Below, in pieces: positions 5,536 to 13,388 of a stretch of 14,248 bases of DNA. Under the pieces are notes generated by a model. That model saw only the letters and a list, made by a program, of their open reading frames with translations. It made no database searches and was not told the origin of the DNA. How positions within the stretch are numbered: the first letter of the stretch is position 1; each line of letters opens with the position of its first letter. The position numbers and the translations under genes were made by a program. Source of the stretch: JBBQKP01 sp038326995 (lineage in GTDB: Bacteria > Planctomycetota > Phycisphaerae > Tepidisphaerales > Tepidisphaeraceae); the NCBI GenBank assembly GCA_038326995.1, contig JBBQKP010000072.1:1-14248 (forward strand), given 5' to 3'.

Positions 5536-6314
5536 AAACCGGCAGCGCAGGCCCGGAGCGGACATCAGCGTTCGAAGAACGCGACCACTCCTCCCGCGCG
5601 GTTGCGAGCGAATGACAGAGCCGGGTTTGAAACCGCGCAGCGAAAGTTATAGACAAAGTCGACGGCTCTGGCATGAGCTTGCCAAGCCGAAGGCGCACGC
5701 GCGGTGCCCTACCGCTTCGGGCCGGAGCGGAGGCAGAGCGAACGCCGCGATATGTGTTACGAGCAAACTGAAGAACGCCGGGAGCGCTCTCGGAGAGATC
5801 GAGAGTCGGCTAATGCTGCAACAAGTCGTGCCAGGTCCGGAAGATGGCGATGGTCAAGTTGTTTCGCGTTTCATTGTAGAGAATGTCGCGATCAAAGGCC
5901 TCGCATACGGGCCTATGTGACCACTCCGCGCGATGCGCTGAGAGACAAGACGGGACGCTCAACTCGCTCGCGTCGAACAACGGTGCCGCATCCACTCATT
6001 GCAATCTCTGCACGACAAATTGAAGTGATTCCACGACGTGTGCGTTTCGCGAACGCGTCACCACTCGGCATCAACACTGCAAGCGGTTCGTGTGAATCGC
6101 CTGAATAAGCGCAATGCCAATGGGTGTCGATTGGCCTCATCTCGCGTTACTATGCTTAACAATCGCGCACAACCCCCCGCTGGTTGCGCGGCTAGTAAGA
6201 AGCGCAAGTATCCGTGTGCGATACGTACCGCCGTGTGCACGCAAGACGACCGACAAATTCGGCAGCAAGCCAGTACGTCGCGTGCCCTTTCGTCGCTTAA
6301 TTTTGGAGACTATC
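5536..6314. other. Gap without a convincing gene
   Basis: Open frames here are short, overlap each other on both strands and give arginine-rich or low-complexity products. One minus-strand stretch (5810-5995) looks slightly protein-like (ETRNNLTIAIFRTWHDLLQH at its end) but matches nothing I know. An imperfect hairpin lies at about 6166-6190 (CAACC and GGTTG arms, extended by GC pairs). The region may hold decayed genes. Confidence 0.5.
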
Positions 6315-6800
6315 CTACGCAGCGTCGTACCGTTGCAGCACGTGCTCGATGCCTTCGGCAATCAGTTCGTTAAGCGTCGACGCCTCGCCGGTTCGCCCGA
6401 GGCGGTGACACGTCGCGATGAGTACGAGCCGGGCGTGGGTCTCATCCGGAATGCGGACGGTCAGCGCGCGGGTCGAGGGGCCGTTGACGATGTCGAAACT
6501 CCGGCTCAGCGTCCGGCTTGTGTCTGACTTGCGTCGGGGTCGCCCTTCGCGCTTGGACTCGTTCGCTAGAGTTGCCATCGGTCTTGCCTCTTCAACTGGT
6601 GCGGCAACGACGGGCTCGGCGATCGGCATCTGAACCGAACGCTGTACCGGTGTGACAGGCGCGGCGTATTGTGCGACGGCGGCATCTTCGGGGTCGGGCC
6701 GGATGTTGATGCTTCGGGCGCGGTCCAGAAGTTTGGCGACCGAGCTGGCGCGATCAGGCGTGTTTGTTCGGTCAGGCTGCTGCGAGGTGGAGGAGCTCAT
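6315..6800 (-). CDS. Ribbon-helix-helix partner of ParA (ParB-like centromere-binding protein)
   Basis: This 161-aa protein has a long, polar and Pro/Ala-rich N-terminus and a C-terminal RHH domain at about residues 111-157: RALTVRIPDETHARLVLIAT then GEASTLNELIAEGIEHVLQRY. The ATG at 6800 lies inside the end of parA (29-bp overlap) and follows GAGG, so the genes are coupled. In type Ib partition systems a small RHH protein encoded after parA binds short repeats and represses the operon. The N-terminal residues would contact ParA. No HTH-type ParB features are seen. Confidence 0.78.
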   Translation of the reverse strand: MSSSTSQQPDRTNTPDRASSVAKLLDRARSINIRPDPEDAAVAQYAAPVTPVQRSVQMPIAEPVVAAPVEEARPMATLANESKREGRPRRKSDTSRTLSRSFDIVNGPSTRALTVRIPDETHARLVLIATCHRLGRTGEASTLNELIAEGIEHVLQRYDAA

Positions 6801-7443
6801 TCGGGATAACCTCAGAAAAGAGTTTGCTGATTTCTTCAGCCGCTTGGGCGGCACCTTTATTCTTCTTACCCATGCGGGTGACGACCGTGTCATCCCCCAT
6901 GGCCTTGACGTACGCATCCCGCAAACCGAGCGACTGCTCGGCCAGGTCGATGCCAAGATTCCGCAGAACCTGCGAAACGATCTTCCCTTGCTCGCTGATC
7001 GAGCGAACGCGGTTGAGAACCAGTCGCACCCACATCGGCGGCAGGCCATCGGCGATACGGGCTTCCTGCACCAGGTCGATGGCCTGTTTGGTTTCCAACG
7101 TGGCCAGCAGGTCGATCGGGCTCGGACAGACCGGCACGAGCACCCTGTCGGCCATATACATCAGGACTTTGGTCGAGTCGTTCAGTCTCGGCGCCCCGTC
7201 GGCGACGATCGAGTCGACCCGGCCCTTGAACGATTCGAGCGTCTCGACGAGTTTTTCAGGCGTGTCTGCGGTGATGAGTTCGATGTTCGGTGCGGTGCGG
7301 GCCAGCCACTTCGAGGCCGACCGCTGGCTGTCTCCATCGACGAACGCCACGCGTTTGCCCTGGTCGGCGAGGTAGCAGGCCAGATGCACTGCGAGTGTCG
7401 TCTTGCCCGACCCGCCCTTCTGATTGATGACAGCGAAGATCAT
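6772..7443 (-). CDS. parA: ParA-family partition ATPase
   Basis: This 223-aa protein begins MIFAVINQKGGSGKTTLAVH, with the deviant Walker A motif KGGSGKTT at residues 9-16. The A' box VDGDSQRSAS follows at 36-44. The Walker B region reads SIVADGAPRL at about 78-87, with D82; this differs slightly from the common hhhDTPP form. The short length and lack of an N-terminal HTH place it with type Ib ParA proteins, which leave repression to the RHH partner encoded downstream. The ATG at 7443 is chosen at the conserved N-terminus. No Shine-Dalgarno is visible. A weak TAGCAT lies 5 nt upstream, so the mRNA could be nearly leaderless. Confidence 0.92.
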   Translation of the reverse strand: MIFAVINQKGGSGKTTLAVHLACYLADQGKRVAFVDGDSQRSASKWLARTAPNIELITADTPEKLVETLESFKGRVDSIVADGAPRLNDSTKVLMYMADRVLVPVCPSPIDLLATLETKQAIDLVQEARIADGLPPMWVRLVLNRVRSISEQGKIVSQVLRNLGIDLAEQSLGLRDAYVKAMGDDTVVTRMGKKNKGAAQAAEEISKLFSEVIPNELLHLAAA

Positions 7444-7545
7444 AATTAATGCTATCGGCCGCGCGATCGTTCCAACATGAATCCTTCGCGCGAACACGCT
7501 TCCAGCCCTGCGTCGCTGACAGCAAAACGCCCAGACTGAACCCTT

Positions 7546-7645
7546 GGTGGCGTGGTGTCACGGTAGCATGGTAGCAAGACGTCGCGGTTGCCAGCCACCG
7601 CGGTGACTGTCTGTGCACCACGGTGGCGCGGTGTACTGGTGCTTG
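7546..7645. repeat. Octamer array, putative parS centromere and parA operator
   Basis: GGT trinucleotides recur at exact 8-bp steps: 7546, 7554, 7562, 7570, 7586 and 7602, with degenerate units GACGTCGC at 7578 and GCCACCGC (inverted) at 7594. A second run starts at 7622, 7630 and 7638. Units include GGTGGCGT, GGTGTCAC, GGTAGCAT, GGTAGCAA, GGTTGCCA, GGTGACTG and GGTGGCGC, with C common at position 6. A perfect palindrome, CACCGCGGTG, lies at 7596-7605. RHH centromere proteins bind arrays of short repeats of about this size, and this one lies about 100 bp upstream of parA. Confidence 0.65.
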
Positions 7646-7737
7646 GCTGACGGTCCGACTCGGCGTGCTCGCACACAACATCCCGGTTTCGTGACGCTTC
7701 GGGTGCATACGCAGCCTTTTAGTCCTGCCGACGTCGT

Positions 7738-8088
7738 TCAGTGAAATCCGCCAAGTCCAAAGCGACGGCTCGTTGACTGAACAAGAGGCCAAGAAATAGA
7801 GGCAAGCGCGCGCCCGTGAAATCGCTGCAAATTTCCTAGTGTCCCGCCCGGTCGAAGTGCGGGCATACCTCCGCCACACGCACAGGGATCTTTTATTGAC
7901 TTCCGCTCGAAGTCGCCGACTTTTCGTACCGTGACAAGGGGACCGACAACAAACTCCAGAAAAGCCTTAGGTCGGATTGGTTCGACAGGGGTCTTAGCCA
8001 CCATCGCTTTTGTTTCAGCGTCTGCGATCCGTTGTCCTTTCGCCAACGCGGGCGAGGTCAAGAGCATGGCGAACATCGCCAATAACAT
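7738..8088 (-). CDS. Doubtful small exported protein
   Basis: This 116-aa frame begins MLLAMFAMLLTSPALAKGQ, which looks like a signal peptide with an ALA cleavage site. The rest has no recognised domain; it holds a DPCACGGGM cysteine pair and a Ser/Arg-rich end. The ATG at 8088 lacks a good ribosome binding site, and the frame is open further upstream. Against it, the codon pattern is not distinctive. It starts where the plus-strand PEP-CTERM fossil starts. Confidence 0.28.
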   Translation of the reverse strand: MLLAMFAMLLTSPALAKGQRIADAETKAMVAKTPVEPIRPKAFLEFVVGPLVTVRKVGDFERKSIKDPCACGGGMPALRPGGTLGNLQRFHGRALASISWPLVQSTSRRFGLGGFH

Positions 8089-9022
8089 TACTTTTTTGCA
8101 GCACGGCCAGAATACCGATTTGCCGCCGCGGTCCAGGCGAGAAACAGTGCTGGCGCGACGAACACAGCGTCCACGTTTGCTGTAGCTCCGACGCTGATGG
8201 TCGGGGCCGGTCACTTCACTGCGAGCCTGACCAGCACCAATGTGATGACAGGGGTGATGTTCGGTGCAGATTACGCAACCCCTGATGTAAGCATCAACGT
8301 TTCCGGTTGGCAGAGGTATCCCGGATAAGTTTTCCGGCAACCCGAACACGATTGGCCTGGGAGTCTACTTTCTCTCCACACCGATTCCCAGCTTCAGAAC
8401 ACCCGTCCAATTCGCCAACCCGGTTCAAAGTCAGAATCTCGCCATCATCGATTACGGAAATACAGGCGACGCCTCAACCGGCGAAATAACGAACACGCGG
8501 CGGCTTGGTGGGATCGCGCCGGTCTTTAACAATCTAACGACGTCGTATTTACACACGTTCTATGGGTCGACGTTGATGAATTCGATAAACCCGGATCCAC
8601 TTAAATATCGGGGTCTGCAATTTAGTTCTGGGTCGCCGCACTTCATTTTTGACGCGTCAAGTCCTAATCACAACAAGCTCGCGCTCATGACGGTCGCTGG
8701 GACAAGCGGCCCACTGGACGGCATCGGCTATACCGTCGGCTTGCGGCTCAATCATCCAGACGTGCAAGCCTTTTTACAGCCGCTCATCACCGACTCATGG
8801 AACCGCTACTACACCACGTTCACACCCGGCGACGCAAACACCGACGGCAGCGTCAATTTTCCTGACCTCCTCGCCCTCGCACAGAACTACGGCAGCGGGG
8901 CAACGGTCGTGCCGGGAGCCTCGCCGGAGTTCAATGCCGATTGGGCGCTCGCCCAGTCGATGGTGCCGGAGCCGGGGAGTTTGATGGTGGTTGTTGCCGC
9001 GGGTGCGGTGCTCGGCCCGAAA
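8086..9022 (+). pseudogene. Fragment of a secreted PEP-CTERM protein with dockerin-like loop
   Basis: A first frame (from about 8086) reads ATNTASTFAVAPTLMVGAG and on to VSINVSGWQRYPG, then stops at 8326. The second frame takes over near 8310-8320 and runs on: IPDKFSGNPNTIGLGVYFLS, later NHNKLALMTVAG, then the calcium-loop-like GDANTDGSVNFPDLLALAQN, and finally VPEPGSLMVVVAAGAVLG. The last is the start of a PEP-CTERM sorting signal, a membrane-anchoring tag of planctomycetes and Verrucomicrobia. The expected end of the membrane helix and the Arg cluster are missing. The frame instead runs antisense into rep at about 9017. There is no in-frame start or intact signal peptide. So it is cut at both ends and frameshifted, a host-gene remnant. 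Confidence 0.8.
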
Positions 9023-10972
9023 TCACGCCCCTGTACTCATGCCGACATCCGAATTTTTCAGGGATGCGTGCCAGGCGTTGAAGCCCAGAACATCCTTCTC
9101 GAAGAACGACAGGAAATCTTCCAGTCGCTTGGCATCCGAATCGTGATGGGCGAGCAGGTGCTTGACGCCGATGTTCCCCTGGCCGAGATGCTGACGTTCC
9201 TTGGCCCGCGTTTTTTCAAAGAGGGCATAGTCGCTCTTACGCGAAGCACGGATGCTGGCCTCGGTCGTAACCAGATACTGCTGATGAGCGGCTTTGAGTT
9301 CCGCGAGGCGGGCCTGAGATTCCTGTGTACGGCGGGCGGTCAGCGCGGCGCCATTCTGAGCTTCAAGCCGGGCGAAGAACTTGTCCCCAAAACTGCGGAG
9401 CGAGGCGACCAGCGAGTTGAGGCCGGTGCTCGTTCCACGCCACTCACGAACCGATGCGCCGAACGAGCGGCCGGTCGATTCGGGACTGTTCGCCATCATC
9501 TCGACCGCGCGGGAGACGAATCGTGTTGCGGCCGCGAGATCGTTGGCGGAAGGTTCGGCGATCGCCTTGCCCTTGTTCGCGCCGAGCCCGGCATAGAACC
9601 CTTCGGCAAACGAAAGGGCGGCCGAGTCGATGGAGGAGGATGGGGACGATGATTGAGCTTTGCTCGTCGGCTCGGTCCAGTCTTCGAGCAACGCCTGACG
9701 GAGCAAACCCAGCCGATTGCGGGTCGCGGTCCGGCGGTCGATCCAGGCGATCTGACGTTCGATCACTTCGGCGGAGCATTGACGAACCAGAAGCCGGGAG
9801 GCCTTTGATTCGAATCCGGCCTCCATCAACTTCGAAATCAAATCCGCAGCAGCGACAGTCGATTGAGTTTCTGTTGACTGTTGCTGCTCTTTTATGGTGC
9901 TCTTTAAGAGTTCTCTTTCTAACAGTTGGGTTTTTGAACCGTTACCGGTTGGGTTATTGGACCGTTGCCGGTGGGGATTCTGAACCATCGCGTTTGCCGG
10001 TAGGGTTTTTGAACCGATGGGCAGGTCAATATCCGGTGGGAATTTTGAACCGACGGGTTCGATTTTATCCTGAGTTACCGAGCGATGAATGACCTGTCTT
10101 GGTCGGTGGGGTTTTTGAACCGTCGGGCTCATGGAAGCCGGTGGGGTTTTTGAACTGACGGCGGGGCGGGCGATTTGAGATTTGTCCGAACTCGGTGCCC
10201 AGCGGATGCCATAGGCGGCAGGGCGATTTTTCTCTCCGCCGTTGGGGTCGAAGTGACCTTCGCGGACCAGGACAATGAAGTTTTGGTTGATGGCGGTTCG
10301 GATTGCGCCGGAGATGGTCTTGCGGTCGGCGATGTTGCTGCGGCGCTGGAGTTCGGTAAACGAAAGCGGGGCGGCCGTCCGACGTCCGCCGAACTGATCC
10401 TGGTACCCGATGGTCTTGCGGATGACGGCACCGACTACGCGAATCAGTGCGAGTGGTTCCAGTGGTACGACGACGTCGAAGAAGTCGTTGGGGATGGGCG
10501 TGCGGTTTCCATCCCCGGCAAAGAAGCCGTTGAATTCGGTCGGCGTCCGGGCGTACTCTGATGACTTGTCCCAGTGCAATTCGTAGCTCGAGGATTGCGC
10601 CGACTTGCCGCTGGTGTGCGAGCGACCTTCCTGCGTACATCGAATGTAGCGAGCCTTGACGGCTTCATCGATCGCATCGCGAATGGCGCCGCGGCTGATG
10701 CCGGCATGTTCGATGAGGTGTTGATAAGGGACGGGGATCCGCTGTTGAAGTGGCCGGCCGAATTCATCCCGCCAGCCCAGTGTCTTGCGGAACAGGTAAC
10801 TCACCAGGCGGACACAGCCGCGGGAGTGGTGGGGGAGACAAATGTCGAGGAATTGATTCGGGCAATACAGGAAGTTGGCGTCAAGCGAGGTGAAGCCCAG
10901 AAACGGCGCGGCATCGCTGTCACCCTTGAAGGTGTCGCGTGGCACTCCATTGCCTGGTCCGCTTCGAGTCAT
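9023..10972 (-). CDS. Replication initiator with two lambda-O-like winged-helix segments
   Basis: This 649-aa protein has an N-terminal segment (about residues 48-117: RLVSYLFRKTLGWRDEFG, then an HTH, HAGISRGAIRDAIDEA) that resembles the phage replication protein O type of winged helix. A second segment (about 177-240) repeats it: RVVGAVIRKTIGYQDQFG, then ADRKTISGAIRTAINQ. A low-complexity linker (about 270-355) is encoded by the iterons. A helical region follows (about 375-432, LISKLMEAGFESKASRLLVR and RNRLGLLRQALLEDW), then a long coiled-coil-like C-terminus. The ATG at 10972 has AGAGGA upstream; the frame extends to 11035 with unlikely protein. It follows the copG-like gene by 31 bp. Lambda O is about half this length. 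Confidence 0.8.
   Translation of the reverse strand: MTRSGPGNGVPRDTFKGDSDAAPFLGFTSLDANFLYCPNQFLDICLPHHSRGCVRLVSYLFRKTLGWRDEFGRPLQQRIPVPYQHLIEHAGISRGAIRDAIDEAVKARYIRCTQEGRSHTSGKSAQSSSYELHWDKSSEYARTPTEFNGFFAGDGNRTPIPNDFFDVVVPLEPLALIRVVGAVIRKTIGYQDQFGGRRTAAPLSFTELQRRSNIADRKTISGAIRTAINQNFIVLVREGHFDPNGGEKNRPAAYGIRWAPSSDKSQIARPAVSSKTPPASMSPTVQKPHRPRQVIHRSVTQDKIEPVGSKFPPDIDLPIGSKTLPANAMVQNPHRQRSNNPTGNGSKTQLLERELLKSTIKEQQQSTETQSTVAAADLISKLMEAGFESKASRLLVRQCSAEVIERQIAWIDRRTATRNRLGLLRQALLEDWTEPTSKAQSSSPSSSIDSAALSFAEGFYAGLGANKGKAIAEPSANDLAAATRFVSRAVEMMANSPESTGRSFGASVREWRGTSTGLNSLVASLRSFGDKFFARLEAQNGAALTARRTQESQARLAELKAAHQQYLVTTEASIRASRKSDYALFEKTRAKERQHLGQGNIGVKHLLAHHDSDAKRLEDFLSFFEKDVLGFNAWHASLKNSDVGMSTGA
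9868..9924. other. AT-richer segment beside the iterons, possible unwinding element
   Basis: Next to iteron 1 the sequence has runs such as CTTTTATGG and CTCTTTAAGAG (a palindrome at 9901-9911), clearly less GC-rich than its surroundings. In iteron origins an AT-rich region beside the iterons is where strands open. It also codes for rep residues (LLKSTIKEQQQSTE), so composition may reflect the protein. Confidence 0.35.
9925..10158. repeat. Seven iterons inside rep, putative replication origin
   Basis: The motif GGTNGGGTTTTTGAACCG occurs seven times, with minor changes, at about 9925, 9948, 9971, 10000, 10036, 10106 and 10141. The first three are 23 bp apart; later gaps are 29, 36, 70 and 35 bp. 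Each unit contains the GGTT/AACC dyad. All lie in one orientation within the linker-coding part of rep. They are read in different protein frames: GSKT.P (units 1, 4, 5, 7 in variants), VQKPHR (6, 3) and SNNPTG (2). This is the layout of phage lambda, whose origin iterons lie within gene O. Confidence 0.8.
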
Positions 10973-11003
10973 CGATTGATCCTCTTGACACGACCTAAAG
11001 CGT

Positions 11004-11213
11004 TCACGTACTGAGCGTCCGCACCAGAGCCTCAAGCGTAGATTTCTCGGTGTGGCGACGCTTGTAATCTTTCACCAGCGCGTTGAGCAGATACGACCGG
11101 TCTCGGTCGTATTCGCGTTGCAGGACTTGGAGGTACTCGTACACTTCTGGTTCGAGCGTCACGGTAGACACGAACTTTCGGCGTCCTTCGGGAAGTGATC
11201 GATTTTGAGACAT
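11004..11213 (-). CDS. CopG/RHH-type regulator upstream of rep
   Basis: This 69-aa protein reads KFVSTVTLEPEVYEYLQVLQ, then YDRDRSYLLNALVKDYKRRH. That is a beta-strand followed by two helices, the ribbon-helix-helix pattern of CopG-like repressors. The ATG at 11213 has a strong AGGAGGG ribosome binding site. It is the first gene of the rep operon, ending 31 bp before the rep ATG. In CopG plasmids such a gene represses its own promoter and rep to set copy number. That role is inferred from position and fold only. Confidence 0.78.
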   Translation of the reverse strand: MSQNRSLPEGRRKFVSTVTLEPEVYEYLQVLQREYDRDRSYLLNALVKDYKRRHTEKSTLEALVRTLST

Positions 11214-11263
11214 GAGCCCTCCTGGCTTGGATTATTCCGGCGTTTCCACCGCCGCTACCGCCT

Positions 11264-11292
11264 AGTGTATTGCGCTGTCATGCGGGACGCAA
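11264..11292 (-). promoter_or_regulatory. Candidate promoter of the copG-rep operon
   Basis: On the minus strand TTGCGT (complement of 11287-11292) and TACACT (complement of 11264-11269) are 17 bp apart, matching the consensus at three and four positions. Just downstream, GCGGTAGCG and GCGGTGGAA form two copies of GCGGT 9 bp apart, a possible repressor site. Confidence 0.42.
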
Positions 11293-11378
11293 GATGTTGT
11301 GTTTGATATCTTTTTTTACGCGATATGGAGTAAAAGGTGGCAGGCTTGGAAGTGCGAATTACAAAACAAATCGCGACC

Positions 11379-11406
11379 ATTATGATAATCATCCATTGAA
11401 TGGATG
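11379..11406. promoter_or_regulatory. Two adjacent palindromes upstream of the ATPase gene
   Basis: ATTATGATAAT (11379-11389; 5-bp arms, one central base) is directly followed by CATCCATTGAATGGATG (11390-11406; 8-bp arms, one central base). The second overlaps the -35 box at 11396-11401, so it is well placed as a repressor operator. Confidence 0.6.
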
Positions 11407-11424
11407 AAATTCACCTGCTATGCT
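11396..11424 (+). promoter_or_regulatory. Promoter for the AAA/DUF4143 gene
   Basis: TTGAAT (11396-11401; four of six) and TATGCT (11419-11424) are 17 bp apart. Transcription would start near 11431, almost exactly at the GTG at 11432, giving a leaderless transcript. The ATG at 11420 would then lie inside the -10 box. Confidence 0.5.
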
Positions 11425-12712
11425 CATCGCCGTGATTACCCGACGATTACGAAAGACGCTTTCACAAGCTTTATCGGATACTCCGGTGGTATTCCTTCAG
11501 GGAGCACGGCAGGTCGGTAAGACGACGCTCGTGCAAACTCTGGGTCAGATGTCGCCGCAATCAATGGATTCAACCCGCCGGTATATCACGCTTGATGATG
11601 CCACAGCGCTGGCCGCAGCGACTGCGGATCCGGAAGGATTCATTGCCGGGCTTACCGGGCCCGTGACGATCGATGAAGTGCAACGCGCGCCCGGGCTGGC
11701 CTTAGCGATCAAGTCGGCCGTCGATCGCGATCGTTCGCCGGGTCGATTTCTGCTCACCGGATCGGCCGGCGTCTTGGTGCTTCCCAGGCTCGCCGACTCA
11801 CTCGCGGGTCGAATGGAAATCCTTACACTCTGGCCGCTCGCCGAGAGTGAGACCGCGTCGGCAGAGAAAGCGCGGGGGCAGGACGAAGCGCCGACGATCA
11901 TTGATAGGCTCTTTGATTCGAGATTCGATTTCGATGACTCATCCTCACCCGACTGGCCGGGCATGATCGAACTGATCGCCCGCGGCGGGTATCCAGAAAT
12001 CCGCAGTCGCACCAGCCCGCAGCGCCGGGCCGCCTGGTTCGGGTCTTATCTCTCGACCATTCTCCAGCGCGATATACGCGACCTGGCGAACATCGAAGGC
12101 CTGACCCAAATGCCCCGGCTGCTTTCACTGCTCGCCAATCGATCCGCGGGGCTGATGAACTTTGCCGATGTCGCACGCACCGTCTCGATGCAACAGACCA
12201 CCCTCAAGCGATACGTCGCGCTGCTGCAGGGCGTATTCCTTCTCGAACTCGTGCCGGCATGGTTCATCAACACGTCTAAACGACTCGCCAAGGCACCCAA
12301 AGTATTGCTGAATGATTCGGGCCTGCTGATGCACTTGATCGGCGCCGACGAGCAGCGGCTCATTAGCGATCCCGCACTGGCCGGCCACGTGCTGGAGAGC
12401 TGGGTCGGAATGGAGCTGAAAAAACAACTCGGATGGAGCAAAGTTAACGCAACGCTTCATCACTTCAACGTTCATCAGGGTGATGAAGTCGATTTCGTTT
12501 TGGAAGACCGAAGCGGCAGGGTGGTCGGCATCGAAGTGAAATCTTCGGCGAGTGTGGATGCGAGCGCGTTTCGCGGCTTGCGCGGTCTTGCGAAGCTTGC
12601 GGGCAAGCGGTTCGTGCGCGGCATCGTTTTATACGCCGGAAGATCAGTCGTCGCGTTCGAGCCTCAACTTGCCGCGGTGCCATTGGGTGCATTGCTCTCG
12701 GACGAAGAGTAG
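11420..12712 (+). CDS. AAA ATPase with DUF4143 domain
   Basis: This 430-aa protein belongs to the widespread bacterial AAA_14/DUF4143 ATPases, whose role is not settled. Walker A is GARQVGKTT (28-36), Walker B VTIDEVQ (82-88), the sensor strand LLTGSA (111-116), followed by LAGRMEILTLWPL. The DUF4143 part includes LNDSGLLMHLIG and HVLESWVGMELKKQL. Near the end EVDFVLE (356-362) and IEVKSS (371-376) form a PD-(D/E)XK-like nuclease motif seen in this family. Homologues usually begin near MIxRRL, which fits GTG at 11432 (VITRRL) rather than ATG at 11420; no Shine-Dalgarno is seen for either. It is divergent from copG-rep. Confidence 0.88.
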   Translation: MLIAVITRRLRKTLSQALSDTPVVFLQGARQVGKTTLVQTLGQMSPQSMDSTRRYITLDDATALAAATADPEGFIAGLTGPVTIDEVQRAPGLALAIKSAVDRDRSPGRFLLTGSAGVLVLPRLADSLAGRMEILTLWPLAESETASAEKARGQDEAPTIIDRLFDSRFDFDDSSSPDWPGMIELIARGGYPEIRSRTSPQRRAAWFGSYLSTILQRDIRDLANIEGLTQMPRLLSLLANRSAGLMNFADVARTVSMQQTTLKRYVALLQGVFLLELVPAWFINTSKRLAKAPKVLLNDSGLLMHLIGADEQRLISDPALAGHVLESWVGMELKKQLGWSKVNATLHHFNVHQGDEVDFVLEDRSGRVVGIEVKSSASVDASAFRGLRGLAKLAGKRFVRGIVLYAGRSVVAFEPQLAAVPLGALLSDEE

Positions 12713-13388
12713 GACGGTTTTGGCCTTGCGGCTGTTACTTCCCACGTTTTTGGAATTCAGCGTCTGACTTTCCCGAATCGGGGCCGAAAAAGCATGCGAC
12801 TCAATTCCGGACTCGTGAAGAAGCCCATCGAATGCATCGAGTATATGGTCGTTCTTGAACTGACCCATCTATTGGTTCCAAATCACAGTCGCCAGTCCAC
12901 GGACAAAATGGACAGCTTTCTGCCCGATTGACGCGGGCGTCGTGATTCGCTGAATCCACTTCCAGTGCGACATGGGGAACGGAAGTATTGAGACGGGTGA
13001 CTACGCCGCATTGAAGTGATGACGCACGAATTTTGACAAGACGACTGACTGGAAACCCTCACTCGCCGCTACGGCGTAAACGAGTATGGTCAATCGCTGG
13101 GAGAAGATCGAGTATCAACAGCACGCTCTCTTGGTCATCACAGACATTACTGCGTACGGCGATGACCGATCGCTGACGCAATTGGAACGTGAGTTGCGAT
13201 ACGACGTTTAGAAGACCTAGGTCGGATCGTCATAGTCAGCGCGGACGTGTTCAAATCGACTAGTAAATAAGGCCTAAAAGCAACCTTCCGACCTGCCGAT
13301 AATGGCAATTAAATTGAGAGAGAGAGGTTGTACGCTGTCGCGCAACACGTGGGGCATAGCCAGAAGACGGTCACGCCAACAAGCCTGA
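12713..13388. other. Gap without a convincing gene
   Basis: No long or family-like frame is visible. A minus-strand frame at 12644-12868 reads MGQFKNDHILDAFDGLLHES but runs antisense through the ATPase 3' end. A 41-codon plus-strand frame at 13086-13211 starts MVNRWEKIEYQQHALLVITD; it has no clear ribosome binding site. A palindrome GACCTAGGTC lies at 13214-13223. The stretch probably marks the edge between the mobile part and the kinase gene, and may hold decayed genes. Confidence 0.45.

Noticed and set aside
5810..5995. Minus-strand fragment ending in TIAIFRTWHDLLQH
   Set aside because: Somewhat protein-like, but no start signal, no known family and stop codons beyond both ends.
7256..7879. 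Long minus-strand frame across the parA upstream region
   Set aside because: It overlaps parA in another frame and its product reads through the octamer array; composition is not protein-like.
8573..9652. A 359-aa plus-strand protein
   Set aside because: Only the part before about 9017 is protein-like (PEP-CTERM fragment); the remainder is antisense to the well-supported rep gene.
9925..10158. CRISPR array
   Set aside because: Spacing is irregular (23 to 70 bp), units are direct copies within a coding sequence, and there are no cas genes.
12644..12868. Minus-strand 74-codon frame
   Set aside because: It runs antisense into the ATPase gene end and has no recognised domain.
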